From contig NZ_POWX01000015.1 of assembly GCF_003044445.1 (NCBI RefSeq), forward strand, positions 1-64,000: DNA of 64,000 nt, written 5' to 3'. The notes under the pieces are model-generated. The model did no database searches, was not told the DNA's origin, and worked only from the letters and a program-made list of their open reading frames with translations. A program made the translations under genes and the position numbers. The stretch is from Neisseria mucosa. GTDB lineage: Bacteria; Pseudomonadota; Gammaproteobacteria; Burkholderiales; Neisseriaceae. Below are positions 1 through 8,495 of the stretch, one piece after another. Each line of letters begins with the position of its first letter. Position 1 is the stretch's first letter.

Positions 1-349
1 TCCGGGGAGGATTAAGGGGATATTTGGGTAAAATCAGGAGGTATTGGGGGGGAAAAATAGCCGAAAACCTGTGTTTGGGTTCCGGCTGTCAGCGAAAAGG
101 TGAAGAGAGGTATTTTGCAAAGGTCTCTTGATGCATAGGTACACCTTCGGGAATTGTTCTTTGACTACGACGAGACAACATGGTACCGGTTTGAAGTTGC
201 TCTGCTACGCGATATTCGGGCAGCTCTTCCGTGGGTAAAGCCCACGCTACGAATGAAGGAAATCATTCGGTTCTAAATGGATGAAAATACCCGCTTGCCG
301 CTATTACGATGTTCCTTTTTTCATTTCCCGCATAGTCAATATCCTTTAA
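1..349. other. intergenic or end of an upstream region, no supported gene
   Basis: No convincing coding region is seen. There is a G7 run at about 46-52 and, at 231-253, a short palindromic repeat (GTGGG-TAAAG-CCCAC type) related to copies found again near 51.6-51.9 kb. A phase-variable tract belonging to a gene left of the window cannot be excluded. Confidence 0.5.
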
Positions 350-391
350 AACAAAACGTCGTCTGAAAGCTTTTCAGACGACGTTTTGTTT
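350..391. terminator. inverted DUS-type pair, terminator after sppA
   Basis: A near-perfect 19-bp stem (350-368 with 372-390) contains ACGTCGTCTGAA, a one-base variant of the usual DUS, and ends in a T-rich run on the minus strand. It sits just past the sppA stop codon. Confidence 0.85.
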
Positions 392-399
392 GTATTGCC

Positions 400-1374
400 T
401 TACCACATTTTCGACAGTGTGTTTTCCACCTCAGCCTTGACTTGTGCGCCAAAGCGGCGACTTAAGAATTTACTGAAATCGTCTTCGGGCGTGTAGCTGA
501 CCAGTTCGGGGGCTTTGACGACATCGCGGGCGATGCTGTACACGCTGCCGAAGTCGTCAATAAGTCCGACTTTTTTGGCTTCAAGGCCGGTATAGACGCG
601 GCCGCTGAATACGTCGGGGTATTCTTTGTCTTTCAATTTTTCACCGCGTCCGAGTTTGACGGCCTTGATGAATTCTTGATGGGTGTCTGACAGCATACTT
701 TCCCAGATTTTCGCCTGCTCAGGCGTTTCAGGGGTAAACGGATCACCCATGCCTTTGTTGCTGCCTGCGGTTTTCAGACGACGTTTGATACCCAGCTTGT
801 CCATCAGGCCGGTTACATCGAAACCGCCGCCGATCACGCCGATACTGCCGACGATGCTGGAGGGGTCGGCGTAGATTTTGTCCGCGGCGGCAGCGATGTA
901 GTAGCAGCCGGAGGCGCACATATCTTCGGCGACGACATAGACGGGGATGTCTTTATGTTCGCCTTTCAGACGACGTATCTCGTTAAAAGCAGTATTGGAG
1001 ATAACGGGCGAACCGCCGGGGCTGTTGGCGCGGATGACGATGCCTTTTGCATTCGGATTGTTGTAGGCCGCCTCCATGCTGTCGCGCAGCATTTTGACCT
1101 GATCGTCCATGCCGCCGCCTATTTCGCCTTCCAATGTGATGACTGCCGTATGCTCTTTACCTGTGGCCAGCCCTTGTCCGGCCGTGCCGTCGTCCGAACC
1201 GAACCATAATGCGGCAATCAGCAGGACGCCGATAATCCGCCAGAAGTTGCGCCAAAAACGGGCGCGCCGCTGCTCTTTATAGGCGGCAAGCAGTACGTCG
1301 CGCAACACGTCCCGTTCCCAGCGGCCTTCCGGGCCGTCCGGACGTTTATCGGGGTATCCGTTGGTTTCTTGCAT
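400..1374 (-). CDS. sppA: S49 family signal peptide peptidase (SppA-like)
   Basis: Inner-membrane serine protease that cleaves residual signal peptides after secretion. The 324-residue protein has a cytosolic basic N-terminus, one transmembrane segment at about 44-60, and a periplasmic S49 domain. The Ser/Lys dyad is visible: Ser155 in the CASGCYY segment and Lys207 in the AGSNKGMGDPF segment, with the family Gly-rich ANSPGGS motif at 116-122. The length fits the short single-domain SppA type, not the 600-residue E. coli form. The start has AAGGA six bases upstream. The gene stands alone between the DUS terminator at 350 and the YheT gene. The family assignment is firm; physiological substrates are inferred from the family. 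Confidence 0.9.
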   Translation of the reverse strand: MQETNGYPDKRPDGPEGRWERDVLRDVLLAAYKEQRRARFWRNFWRIIGVLLIAALWFGSDDGTAGQGLATGKEHTAVITLEGEIGGGMDDQVKMLRDSMEAAYNNPNAKGIVIRANSPGGSPVISNTAFNEIRRLKGEHKDIPVYVVAEDMCASGCYYIAAAADKIYADPSSIVGSIGVIGGGFDVTGLMDKLGIKRRLKTAGSNKGMGDPFTPETPEQAKIWESMLSDTHQEFIKAVKLGRGEKLKDKEYPDVFSGRVYTGLEAKKVGLIDDFGSVYSIARDVVKAPELVSYTPEDDFSKFLSRRFGAQVKAEVENTLSKMW

Positions 1375-1455
1375 AATTTTCCTTTGTTTCTAAATAAATC
1401 CTAAATCAGGTTCGGGGCATTTTATAACGAAACTTCCGGCTGAAAAACCTTCCGT

Positions 1456-2406
1456 TTACTCGAATGCCTCAAAATACGCCAGCAGGGTTTGCGGCAGCCA
1501 TTGCAGGTTCAGACGACCTTTGTCGCGGCTGACGAACGCAGCGTGTCCGCCGTATTGGGGTTGCAGCAGTGTAACGGCGGATGAAACCTCTTCTACCGTC
1601 GGCAAGGCTTTCGGCGGCAGAAACGGGTCGTTGACGGCGTTGAGCAGCAAAAGCGGCGTACGCACGGTTTTCAGCCAAGGCTTGCACGAAGCGCGGCGGT
1701 AATAATCATGCCGGTCGGCGAAACCGTGCAGCGGCGCGGTAAACCTGTCGTCAAAATCCCCCAGCGTTTTGCATTCTTTCAATGAGGTCGTCTGAAAACC
1801 TGTTGCGGCGGCTTTGGGCAATAAAGATTTTAAAAAATAGCGGGTATAGAGCAGTTTTGACATTCCCTTATCAAAGCGAGTGCCTGCCGCTGCCGCATCC
1901 ACCGGCGCAGAGACGGCGGCAGCGGCGTAAGGGACAGCAGCTATGCCCAGACTGCCGTATTCGCCCAAATATTTTGCCAGCGCATTGCCGCCCAAAGACA
2001 CGCCCGCCACATAAATCCTGCGGTAGCGTTCCGAAAGCATTTCCAGCATAAAGCCGATTTCCCGCGTATCGCCCAAATGATAAAACACAGGCGCGGTATT
2101 CTCTACGCCGCCGCAACTGCGGAAATGCACCACCACGCCGTTCCAGCCTTTTTCAATGACCGCTCGCATCAACTCAACGGCGTAATGGCTGCGGCTGCTG
2201 CCCTCCAATCCGTGAAACAAAACTACTAAAGGCGCATCGGGATCGGCGGCATCGGCAAAATCACAGGCAACCAAAGTGCGTCCCGTACTGTCCGGCAGCA
2301 GCTCGCGGCGGTAGGCAGGTGCGGGGCGTTGAATGAATTTGGCAAATATCGTGTCCGCATGACCGTTGCGCAGCCATAGAGGCGTATTCGGGCATAAGGT
2401 TTCCAT
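1456..2406 (-). CDS. YheT-type alpha/beta hydrolase
   Basis: Predicted esterase/hydrolase of the YheT (UPF0017) family; natural substrate unknown. Family marks are the N-terminal PLWLRNGHADTI segment, the oxyanion region HGLEGSS, the nucleophile elbow GVSLGGN and a C-terminal catalytic His in GGHAAF. The reading frame is open 61 codons further upstream, but that part lies inside the PAP2 gene; the start at 2406 gives the normal 316-residue length, and ATG overlaps the upstream stop codon by one base (TAATG), a typical translational coupling. It forms a two-gene operon with the PAP2 phosphatase. Confidence 0.88.
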   Translation of the reverse strand: METLCPNTPLWLRNGHADTIFAKFIQRPAPAYRRELLPDSTGRTLVACDFADAADPDAPLVVLFHGLEGSSRSHYAVELMRAVIEKGWNGVVVHFRSCGGVENTAPVFYHLGDTREIGFMLEMLSERYRRIYVAGVSLGGNALAKYLGEYGSLGIAAVPYAAAAVSAPVDAAAAGTRFDKGMSKLLYTRYFLKSLLPKAAATGFQTTSLKECKTLGDFDDRFTAPLHGFADRHDYYRRASCKPWLKTVRTPLLLLNAVNDPFLPPKALPTVEEVSSAVTLLQPQYGGHAAFVSRDKGRLNLQWLPQTLLAYFEAFE

Positions 2407-3032
2407 TATTCGAAATCCTTTTTGAAAACAACATAATAAACCAATAACGCCGTCAGCATCCCATTCGTCCATCCCGCCCAAATATCCGTCGGATAATGTA
2501 CGCCCAAATAAACCCGTGAAAATCCCGTCAACAAGGCAAACAAGATGCCGACGACAAAAGCGGTATGGCGGTATGCAGTCCGATAACACAATAGAATCAG
2601 CATCACTGCGATTGCGGCGGAAAACGTACTATGCCCGCTTGGAAACGAAAAATTGGCCTCTTCGACGGCACGAGGCCAAAGCAACGGGCGCGGACGCTGT
2701 ATCCATGCTTTTATCCAAAGCATATTCAAAGTCGGCAACAATGCCGCCAAAGGAACGAATACCGCTGCCCTCAGTTTGCCAAACCGCCACAGGCATACCG
2801 CCGCCAAACAGACCAGCGGTACGGCGACGGCGGTTTTACCCAAATAATGAAGCAATAGCGCAATTGGAAAAAACCATTGTCCCGTCTGTTCGTGAATGAC
2901 AAACATCAACGGACGTTCGAATGCAAAACTCTCGCCATTTGCCAGATGGACGGCAATATAAACAGAAAGAGGCAAAAATACCACAATGGCAGTTTGTACA
3001 AAACGGCGGAAAAAAAGAAAAAAATCAGGCAT
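2406..3032 (-). CDS. PAP2 superfamily phosphatase, membrane
   Basis: Integral membrane lipid phosphatase of the PAP2 (type 2 phosphatidic acid phosphatase) family, 208 residues with about six hydrophobic segments. All three signature motifs are seen: the KAWIQRPRP motif, PSGHSTFS, and SRVYLGVHYPTD; the His of PSGH and the last His are the catalytic pair. Likely substrates are undecaprenyl pyrophosphate, phosphatidylglycerophosphate or lipid A phosphate; the sequence does not tell which. First gene of an operon with the YheT hydrolase. The SD before the chosen ATG is weak, so the exact start is uncertain. Confidence 0.88.
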   Translation of the reverse strand: MPDFFLFFRRFVQTAIVVFLPLSVYIAVHLANGESFAFERPLMFVIHEQTGQWFFPIALLLHYLGKTAVAVPLVCLAAVCLWRFGKLRAAVFVPLAALLPTLNMLWIKAWIQRPRPLLWPRAVEEANFSFPSGHSTFSAAIAVMLILLCYRTAYRHTAFVVGILFALLTGFSRVYLGVHYPTDIWAGWTNGMLTALLVYYVVFKKDFE

Positions 3033-3293
3033 AAATCAGTGAAAAAAATCAGGTTTGAATCAAATATCCGACAAACAAGCCGCGTTCGCAATCAAGAAGG
3101 ATGAACTGATAGTCTTTGGCATTAATTTTTGATAATTACTGCTTTTTTCTCTCTGGAAAATCAGGTAAACCGAATAAGGATACCGCGAGAGGGTGTTATT
3201 CTGACCGTACAAACCAAACGGCATCCGTATCGTTTCCCGTCAGGGCAGGCGGATGGTTCCGATAATAATTTCATTCAACATTCGGAGGTTATT

Positions 3294-3392
3294 ATGTCTG
3301 TGTCAGTATTATTTTTAGAGGCGATTGTGGCTGTCGGCCTGGCATCCGTCGCCGCCATCGGCATACTGTGGGCAGGCGGAGCGGATTGGTAA
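3294..3392 (+). CDS. 32-residue single-pass membrane microprotein (putative)
   Basis: A short ORF beginning MSVSVLFLEAIVAV and ending GADW. It is preceded by a strong GGAGG ribosome site (about 3283-3287, 6-7 bases before ATG) and followed 20 bases later by a strong DUS-pair terminator. The whole peptide is one hydrophobic helix with a tryptophan-rich C-terminus. The upstream extension of this frame (from 3129) has no helix, no SD and no normal composition, so I reject it. No family recognised; size and shape resemble accessory peptides of membrane complexes (KdpF, CydX class) but there is no homology claim. Confidence comes only from the RBS-ORF-terminator arrangement. Confidence 0.5.
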   Translation: MSVSVLFLEAIVAVGLASVAAIGILWAGGADW

Positions 3393-3413
3393 TCCGTCCG
3401 TATGCCGTTCCGT

Positions 3414-3457
3414 AAAAGGTCGTCTGAAAAACATTTTGTTTTTCAGACGACCTTTTT
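3414..3457. terminator. DUS inverted pair terminator
   Basis: A 20-bp perfect stem (3414-3433 with 3437-3456) with a 3-base loop and T5 tail contains AGGTCGTCTGAA in both arms. It would end the transcript of the 3294 microprotein. Confidence 0.85.
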
Positions 3458-3579
3458 AATCGGCAACCATCATTCATATTTTATTGGATGCGACGGTAAC
3501 GACGAAAACGGTTTTTTCTTTCCCTCGCTATATTATTAGGGTCGGCTTGATTTCGGATGGATGCCGCTTGCTGCAAAAC

Positions 3580-3613
3580 AAAACGTCGTCTGAAAAACTT
3601 TCAGACGACGTCT
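3580..3613. terminator. DUS-variant inverted pair terminator of surA
   Basis: ACGTCGTCTGAAA and its complement flank a 4-base loop, followed on the minus strand by a T-rich run. It lies 10 bases past the surA stop. Confidence 0.8.
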
Positions 3614-3622
3614 GCATCCGCC

Positions 3623-4609
3623 TTAGCGTATGTCGATGTGCGCACCTTCGTGCAGTTCGCGCAGCAGGTTGATTTCCGCCTGTTCGGCTTTTTGGCGCGA
3701 CAGATATTGACGTATGGTGTTGTGTTGACGCTCTTCGGGCGTGCCGGCGTCACGGACATCGTTCAGCTTAATGATGTGCCAGCCGAATTGTGTGCGTACG
3801 GGTGGGCTGACTTGGCCGGGTTTGAGTTTGTGGACGGCTTCTTCAAACGGCGCAACCATCATGCCGTCGGCGAACCAACCCAAATCACCGCCGCTGTTCG
3901 CGCTGCCGTCTTGCGAATATTGGCGCGCCAAACCGGCGAAGTCCGCACCGCTGCGGGCTTGTGCGTAGATTTTGCGGATGGTGCTTTCCGCGCCGGCCGC
4001 AGCGTTTTCGTTGTCGGCCTTAATCAGAATGTGTTGCGCATTGTATTGGCGCAGCGGCTCGCCTTCGGGCAGGGCGATGCCTTGCTGTTTCGCCTGTTCG
4101 ATAGCGCGTGCAACTTCGGCATCGCTGACGCGGCTGTGCTGCATGACTGCCTGTTGACGCACTTTTTCCGCGATGATGCTGTCTGCGATTTCACGGCGGA
4201 TAGAGGCAGACGGGGTTTTCAGTGAAGGATTGGCGGCAATGACCGCTTCGATTTCTGCGTTATCTGCTTGAATATTCTTTCGTTTGCCCGCTTGGACAAT
4301 CAGGGATTGGTTGATGAGTTGCGCCAGAACTTGTTCGCGCAATTCGTTATCGCCGATTTGTGTGCCTTTAGGGATGGTTCGGCGCGCGCGTTCGACTGCC
4401 TGCGCCAGTTGGCGGCGAGTAATCACTTCGTTGTCGGCGATGGCGGCAATGCCGTCGCTCAGACGTACGCCGTCAGAACGGGTTTCGGTATCAGTCGTCT
4501 GAACAGCGACGGGTTTGACGGATTTTTTTACTGTTTTGGCCTTAGGGGCTGCGTGTGCGTTCAATGCCAGACCGAGTGCGGCGGCAAGAATCAGGGGTTT
4601 GACGTTCAT
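3623..4609 (-). CDS. surA: periplasmic SurA-like peptidyl-prolyl isomerase
   Basis: Periplasmic chaperone/PPIase assisting outer-membrane protein folding. A Sec signal peptide ends at about Ala20. An N-terminal SurA-type chaperone region (about 45-190) is followed by one parvulin domain (about 195-300: AQHILIKADN, QYSQDGSANSGGDLGWF, FGWHIIKLNDV). At 328 residues it is shorter than E. coli SurA (428) because it has one parvulin domain instead of two. The start ATG overlaps the lptD stop (ATGA), so it is translated with lptD, whose product is a classic SurA client. Family assignment strong; the exact name SurA is inferred from the context. Confidence 0.88.
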   Translation of the reverse strand: MNVKPLILAAALGLALNAHAAPKAKTVKKSVKPVAVQTTDTETRSDGVRLSDGIAAIADNEVITRRQLAQAVERARRTIPKGTQIGDNELREQVLAQLINQSLIVQAGKRKNIQADNAEIEAVIAANPSLKTPSASIRREIADSIIAEKVRQQAVMQHSRVSDAEVARAIEQAKQQGIALPEGEPLRQYNAQHILIKADNENAAAGAESTIRKIYAQARSGADFAGLARQYSQDGSANSGGDLGWFADGMMVAPFEEAVHKLKPGQVSPPVRTQFGWHIIKLNDVRDAGTPEERQHNTIRQYLSRQKAEQAEINLLRELHEGAHIDIR

Positions 4610-7014
4610 GGGGTAACTACCTCGTTGGTTTTGCTGTAGCCGGGAATGGCCAAGCGCAGTTTTTCAAATGGGTTGTTGTCGAGATTGCTCAGGTCTTTGA
4701 GTTGGAGATTGAAGAATACGGCGTTTTTGCGGCTGTTTTCGCCGGTCACGTAGCGTTGTCCGACGAGGCTTGCGCTCCAGCAGCCGCAATCGCTTTTGTA
4801 TTCCGCGCCAACCAAGATTTCAAGCGGTTTCTTGGCTTGGATTTCGTAGTTGTAACGTGCGACGGCGTAAAGGTTTTTACGGATGGGCCATTGCGCCGCC
4901 AAATCGATTTGGCGGATTTTATCGTAGAAATAGTTGCCGTCCGATTGCAGGTAAATGCGTTCGTCGCGGCCGTATTTGTAACGCGCGCTCAATACTTTGC
5001 CCGGCTCGGGATTGTAGCGGACGGTCGCGGCATAGCTTTCGGCACGGCTTTCGTTTTGGTTGTAGTGGATATCGAAGCCGGCATGGATGCTGTCGCTCAG
5101 TTTGCCGTGCGCGAAGCCGACCCAGTCGGATTGGCTGCGTTCATAACGGCCGACACTGCCGTCCAGCAATACGTTGTCGTTTTTGAAATAAAACTTCTGT
5201 CCGATGCCGGCACGGAACAGCTCGGCACCGTTGTTCGGATTGAGGAATCGGGTTTGCGCGGCGGCGGTCAGGCTGTTGGCGGAGTTGATGCGGTCGTTGC
5301 CGACGTACAGGTTTTCACGGAAAAGCTGATTGTAAGAGAAGCTGTTTTCCGAGGTGTCGAAATTGGGTAAGTCGTTTTGGGACTTGGTCGGGATGTAGTT
5401 GTAGAACAGGCGCGGTTCGAGGGTTTGCAGATAGGCTTTGCCGAACACATTGGCGTTGCGCTCGAAGGTCATGCCGGTATCGACGTTGAATATCGGCAAT
5501 ACGCGGCTGACGCGGCGGCTGGATTGGTTGCCGAACGAGCCTAAGTCGTAATAAGTCGCGTGTACGCCGATTTTCGGACGGATATAGCCCCATTGGTTGT
5601 TGAAATCCCAACGCACGCTGGGATACAGCACGGTACGGCTGCCGTCTTGTTTGCTGTCGTGGACGAAACGGGTGAACTGGCTGAATACGTTGATATTCGC
5701 CTTGCCTATGGTTTTCTGCCAACGTCCGGTCAGGCGCGGCATGATGGCGTAGGGTTCGTCTTTGTAACCGTTTTGGTTGGCAAGGGTTTGGTATTTCTGT
5801 ACGTTCAACGCGCCGTCAAAAGAGCCGCCCCAGATATTGTCGCCGTAGTTCAGCCACAATTGGCGGTTGAGGTTGACGTTGCTGGCAATGTCCTCGCGTC
5901 CGTAGAAATCGCGGTAGTAATTGTCGTCTGAAACCTGATTGAAGTTGATGCCGCCGCTGAGTTTGTCGGTCAGTTGGTGGTTGTGGTCAAACTTGATTTG
6001 ATAGCGGTTGTTTTCGTGGCGTTTTTTATCGTGCGGCATCCAGTCGCCGTCAATGACGCCGTTAAATTTCGGCTCGAGATAGCGGACCTGTCCGCCGAGC
6101 TGCACGCCGCGCGAGCTGATGATGCCGGGGCGGAAGGTGGCGTCCAAGTTGGGGGCGAGGTTGAAATAATAGGGAAGGGCGAGTTCCAAACCGTCCGAAC
6201 CGGTTGACAAGGTCGGCACCAACAGACCGCTCTTGCGATGGCCGTTGAGCGGGAAATCCGCCCAAGGCGTATAAAGTACGGGAACACCGCCGAACACCAG
6301 CGATGCGTCTTTTGCCACGCCTATGCCCGTTTCCTGATCGGTTTCGATGCTTTTCGCTTTGATGAACCAACTCGCATCGCCGGGCGAGCAGGTATTGAAT
6401 TTGGTATTGATGAGCTTGTACAGCCCTTTGCCTTTCATTTCCGCCTTTTCACTGACGCTTTGGAGGCGGCGGCCGTCTTTTTCGGCATCGACGCGGACGT
6501 ATTCGCTCGAGCCGGTATTGTCTTTCAGGTTGTACACCAAAGTATCGCCGCTGACGGTCGAACCGTCTTGATACAGCGTAAAGCGGTCGCCCGCCCTGAC
6601 GGTATCGCTGGTTTGGTCGTAATCCGCCCAATCGGCGTTCAACACTTCCTGATTGCGCTCGATGATGACATCGCCTTCGGCGCGGACGGCGACTTTAGAC
6701 TGTCCGGCAACCTTGTCCGCAATCACGCGGGTGTAGTCCTGCGGCAGGGGGTCTTCGCCGCTGCGTTTGATTTCAGGCTGCTGGTTTGCTTCCGAAGCCT
6801 GATGCTGGCAAAACAGGCAGGTATCGCCCAAGGACAATTTGTCCTGATCGGCAGGACGACGGTTTTCCCCGCTCTGAACCGCAGGCGGGGTGGCCCTTAC
6901 CGGCTCGTAATCGGCAGGTTGCGGCAAAGATGCATTTTGCGCATATGCCCCTCCCGCGCCGAAGCCGACGCTTAACGCCAAAACCAATGGTTTGAGTGAA
7001 AATAAACGAGCCAA
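4606..7014 (-). CDS. lptD: LPS assembly outer-membrane protein LptD
   Basis: Inserts lipopolysaccharide into the outer leaflet together with LptE. The 802-residue protein has a signal peptide (about 1-25), an N-terminal OstA jellyroll (about 95-240) and a C-terminal LptD barrel. Cysteines that would form the interdomain disulfides are present: Cys66, Cys69 and Cys209 in the N-terminal half and Cys743/Cys745 near the C-terminus. The C-terminal pair is C-G-C, not the adjacent pair known from E. coli. Operon lptD-surA; divergent from amgK with a 69-bp gap. Confidence 0.95.
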   Translation of the reverse strand: MARLFSLKPLVLALSVGFGAGGAYAQNASLPQPADYEPVRATPPAVQSGENRRPADQDKLSLGDTCLFCQHQASEANQQPEIKRSGEDPLPQDYTRVIADKVAGQSKVAVRAEGDVIIERNQEVLNADWADYDQTSDTVRAGDRFTLYQDGSTVSGDTLVYNLKDNTGSSEYVRVDAEKDGRRLQSVSEKAEMKGKGLYKLINTKFNTCSPGDASWFIKAKSIETDQETGIGVAKDASLVFGGVPVLYTPWADFPLNGHRKSGLLVPTLSTGSDGLELALPYYFNLAPNLDATFRPGIISSRGVQLGGQVRYLEPKFNGVIDGDWMPHDKKRHENNRYQIKFDHNHQLTDKLSGGINFNQVSDDNYYRDFYGREDIASNVNLNRQLWLNYGDNIWGGSFDGALNVQKYQTLANQNGYKDEPYAIMPRLTGRWQKTIGKANINVFSQFTRFVHDSKQDGSRTVLYPSVRWDFNNQWGYIRPKIGVHATYYDLGSFGNQSSRRVSRVLPIFNVDTGMTFERNANVFGKAYLQTLEPRLFYNYIPTKSQNDLPNFDTSENSFSYNQLFRENLYVGNDRINSANSLTAAAQTRFLNPNNGAELFRAGIGQKFYFKNDNVLLDGSVGRYERSQSDWVGFAHGKLSDSIHAGFDIHYNQNESRAESYAATVRYNPEPGKVLSARYKYGRDERIYLQSDGNYFYDKIRQIDLAAQWPIRKNLYAVARYNYEIQAKKPLEILVGAEYKSDCGCWSASLVGQRYVTGENSRKNAVFFNLQLKDLSNLDNNPFEKLRLAIPGYSKTNEVVTP

Positions 7015-7083
7015 AATCGCCCCTTAAATCGGTTTGCCAGTTAGAATAGCGGTTATTTTAACCTGAAAATCCGCGACACCGCT

Positions 7084-8088
7084 ATGCAACGACAAACCGA
7101 ATTACAAAATTGGCTTCACGCCGTCTATCCCGAACAAAACTTCGAATTGAGCTTCGCCGCCGCCGATGCCGACTTCCGACGCTACTTCCGCGCTGCTTTT
7201 GCCGACGGCAAGACCGTCATCTGCATGGATGCGCCGCCCGATAAAATGAGCATCGCTCCTTACCTAAAAGTGCAAAAACTTTTCAATATGCTTAACGTTC
7301 CCCAAGTATTGCATGTGGACGAAGCGCAGGGATTTATGGTGCTCAACGACTTGGGCAGCACCACTTTCCTGACCGCCATGCAGCAAGAACAAGGCGCGGA
7401 GGTACACAAAGTCCTGCTGCTTGAAGCCATAGACGAACTGGTCGAGCTGCAAAAAGCCAGCCGCGCGGGCGAATTGCCCGAGTACGACCGCGACATCATG
7501 CTGCGCGAAATCAACCTGTTCCCCGAATGGTTCGTCGCCAAAGAACTCGGACGCGAACTCAACTTCAAACAACGCCAGCTTTGGCAGCAAACCATAGACA
7601 CCCTGCTGCCGCCGCTGCTTGCACAGCCGCAGGTGTACGTCCACCGCGACTTCATCGTCCGCAACCTCATGCTCACCACCGGCCGACCCGGCGTACTCGA
7701 CTTCCAAGACGCACTCTACGGCCCGATTTCCTACGACTTGGTTTCCCTCCTGCGCGATGCCTTCATCGAATGGGAAGAAGAATTCGTCTTAGACTTGGTC
7801 ATCCGTTACTGGGAAAAAGCCCGCGCCGCCGGATTGCCCGTACCCGCCGCGTTTGACGAGTTTTACCGTTGGTTCGAATGGATGGGCGTACAACGCCATC
7901 TGAAAGTCGCCGGCATCTTCGCCCGCCTGTACTACCGCGACAGCAAAGACAAATACCGCCCCGAAATCCCGCGCTTCCTCAACTACCTGCGCCGCACCTC
8001 CCGCCGCTACACCGAGCTTGCTCCGTTGTATGCGCTGTTGGTTGAACTGGTCGGCGACGATGAATTGGAAACCGGGTTTACGTTTTAA
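7084..8088 (+). CDS. amgK: AmgK-type N-acetylmuramate/N-acetylglucosamine kinase
   Basis: Aminoglycoside phosphotransferase-fold kinase. AmgK phosphorylates the anomeric carbon of recycled MurNAc/GlcNAc so that MurU can make UDP-MurNAc without de novo synthesis. Visible kinase residues: His187-Arg188-Asp189 (catalytic loop, Asp189 base), Asn194, and Asp206/Asp209 in the LDFQDA metal motif. Length 334 matches the family. In Pseudomonas amgK lies next to lptD-surA in the same divergent layout, which supports the name. No murU nucleotidyltransferase follows here; the next gene is mqo on the other strand. Confidence 0.82.
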   Translation: MQRQTELQNWLHAVYPEQNFELSFAAADADFRRYFRAAFADGKTVICMDAPPDKMSIAPYLKVQKLFNMLNVPQVLHVDEAQGFMVLNDLGSTTFLTAMQQEQGAEVHKVLLLEAIDELVELQKASRAGELPEYDRDIMLREINLFPEWFVAKELGRELNFKQRQLWQQTIDTLLPPLLAQPQVYVHRDFIVRNLMLTTGRPGVLDFQDALYGPISYDLVSLLRDAFIEWEEEFVLDLVIRYWEKARAAGLPVPAAFDEFYRWFEWMGVQRHLKVAGIFARLYYRDSKDKYRPEIPRFLNYLRRTSRRYTELAPLYALLVELVGDDELETGFTF

Positions 8089-8125
8089 AAGACAGATGGC
8101 TTTGTGCCACTCTTGATAAGAAAAG

Positions 8126-8168
8126 AGGTCGTCTGAAAATCCTGAAATGGGGTTTCAGACGACCTTTT
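8126..8168. terminator. DUS inverted pair terminator of amgK
   Basis: AGGTCGTCTGAAA at 8126-8138 pairs with TTTCAGACGACCT at 8153-8165, followed by T4. Confidence 0.85.
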
Positions 8169-8250
8169 ATATCCTTATATATTATGTAAATTTAGGTTTA
8201 TCCGCTGTGTCAATTTAAGCTTGACTCGACAGCAATCAAAACATCGATAC

Positions 8251-8353
8251 CGTCATTCCCGCGTAGGCGGGAATCCAGGTTTTCGATTTTCAGAAATACT
8301 TAGAGATTACTGCAATTCCAAACTTCTGGATTCCCGCCTACGCGGGAATGACG
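8251..8353. repeat. dRS3-type inverted repeat pair (NIME-like)
   Basis: CGTCATTCCCGCGTAGGCGG at the left and its inverse at the right enclose about 60 bp. Each arm is itself an ATTCCC-N8-GGGAAT element (dRS3), the unit of Neisseria intergenic mosaic elements. It lies between the amgK and mqo terminators. Confidence 0.8.
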
Positions 8354-8448
8354 GCTGAGCCTTTTTGTTCAGGTTTGCCATGTATAGCTGACTTTATTGG
8401 TTTTATGCTGCACTGCCAACGATGGGCATTTCTATTCTATTCACACAT

Positions 8449-8479
8449 AAAAACAGCGTATCTCAAGGATACGCTGTTT
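8449..8479 (-). terminator. intrinsic terminator of mqo
   Basis: A perfect 12-bp stem (AAACAGCGTATC, 8451-8462 with 8468-8479) with a 5-base loop and a T5 run on the minus strand, just past the mqo stop. It is not DUS-based. Confidence 0.88.
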
Positions 8480-8495
8480 CATCATTACTTTCCCA

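Noticed and set aside
46..52. G7 run as a phase-variable switch
   Set aside because: No reading frame or promoter spacing could be tied to it within the window; short runs of this size are common.
8251..8353. Possible CRISPR-like repeat
   Set aside because: Only two arms, inverted and not direct; it is a dRS3-type element. No direct-repeat/spacer array was seen anywhere in the window.
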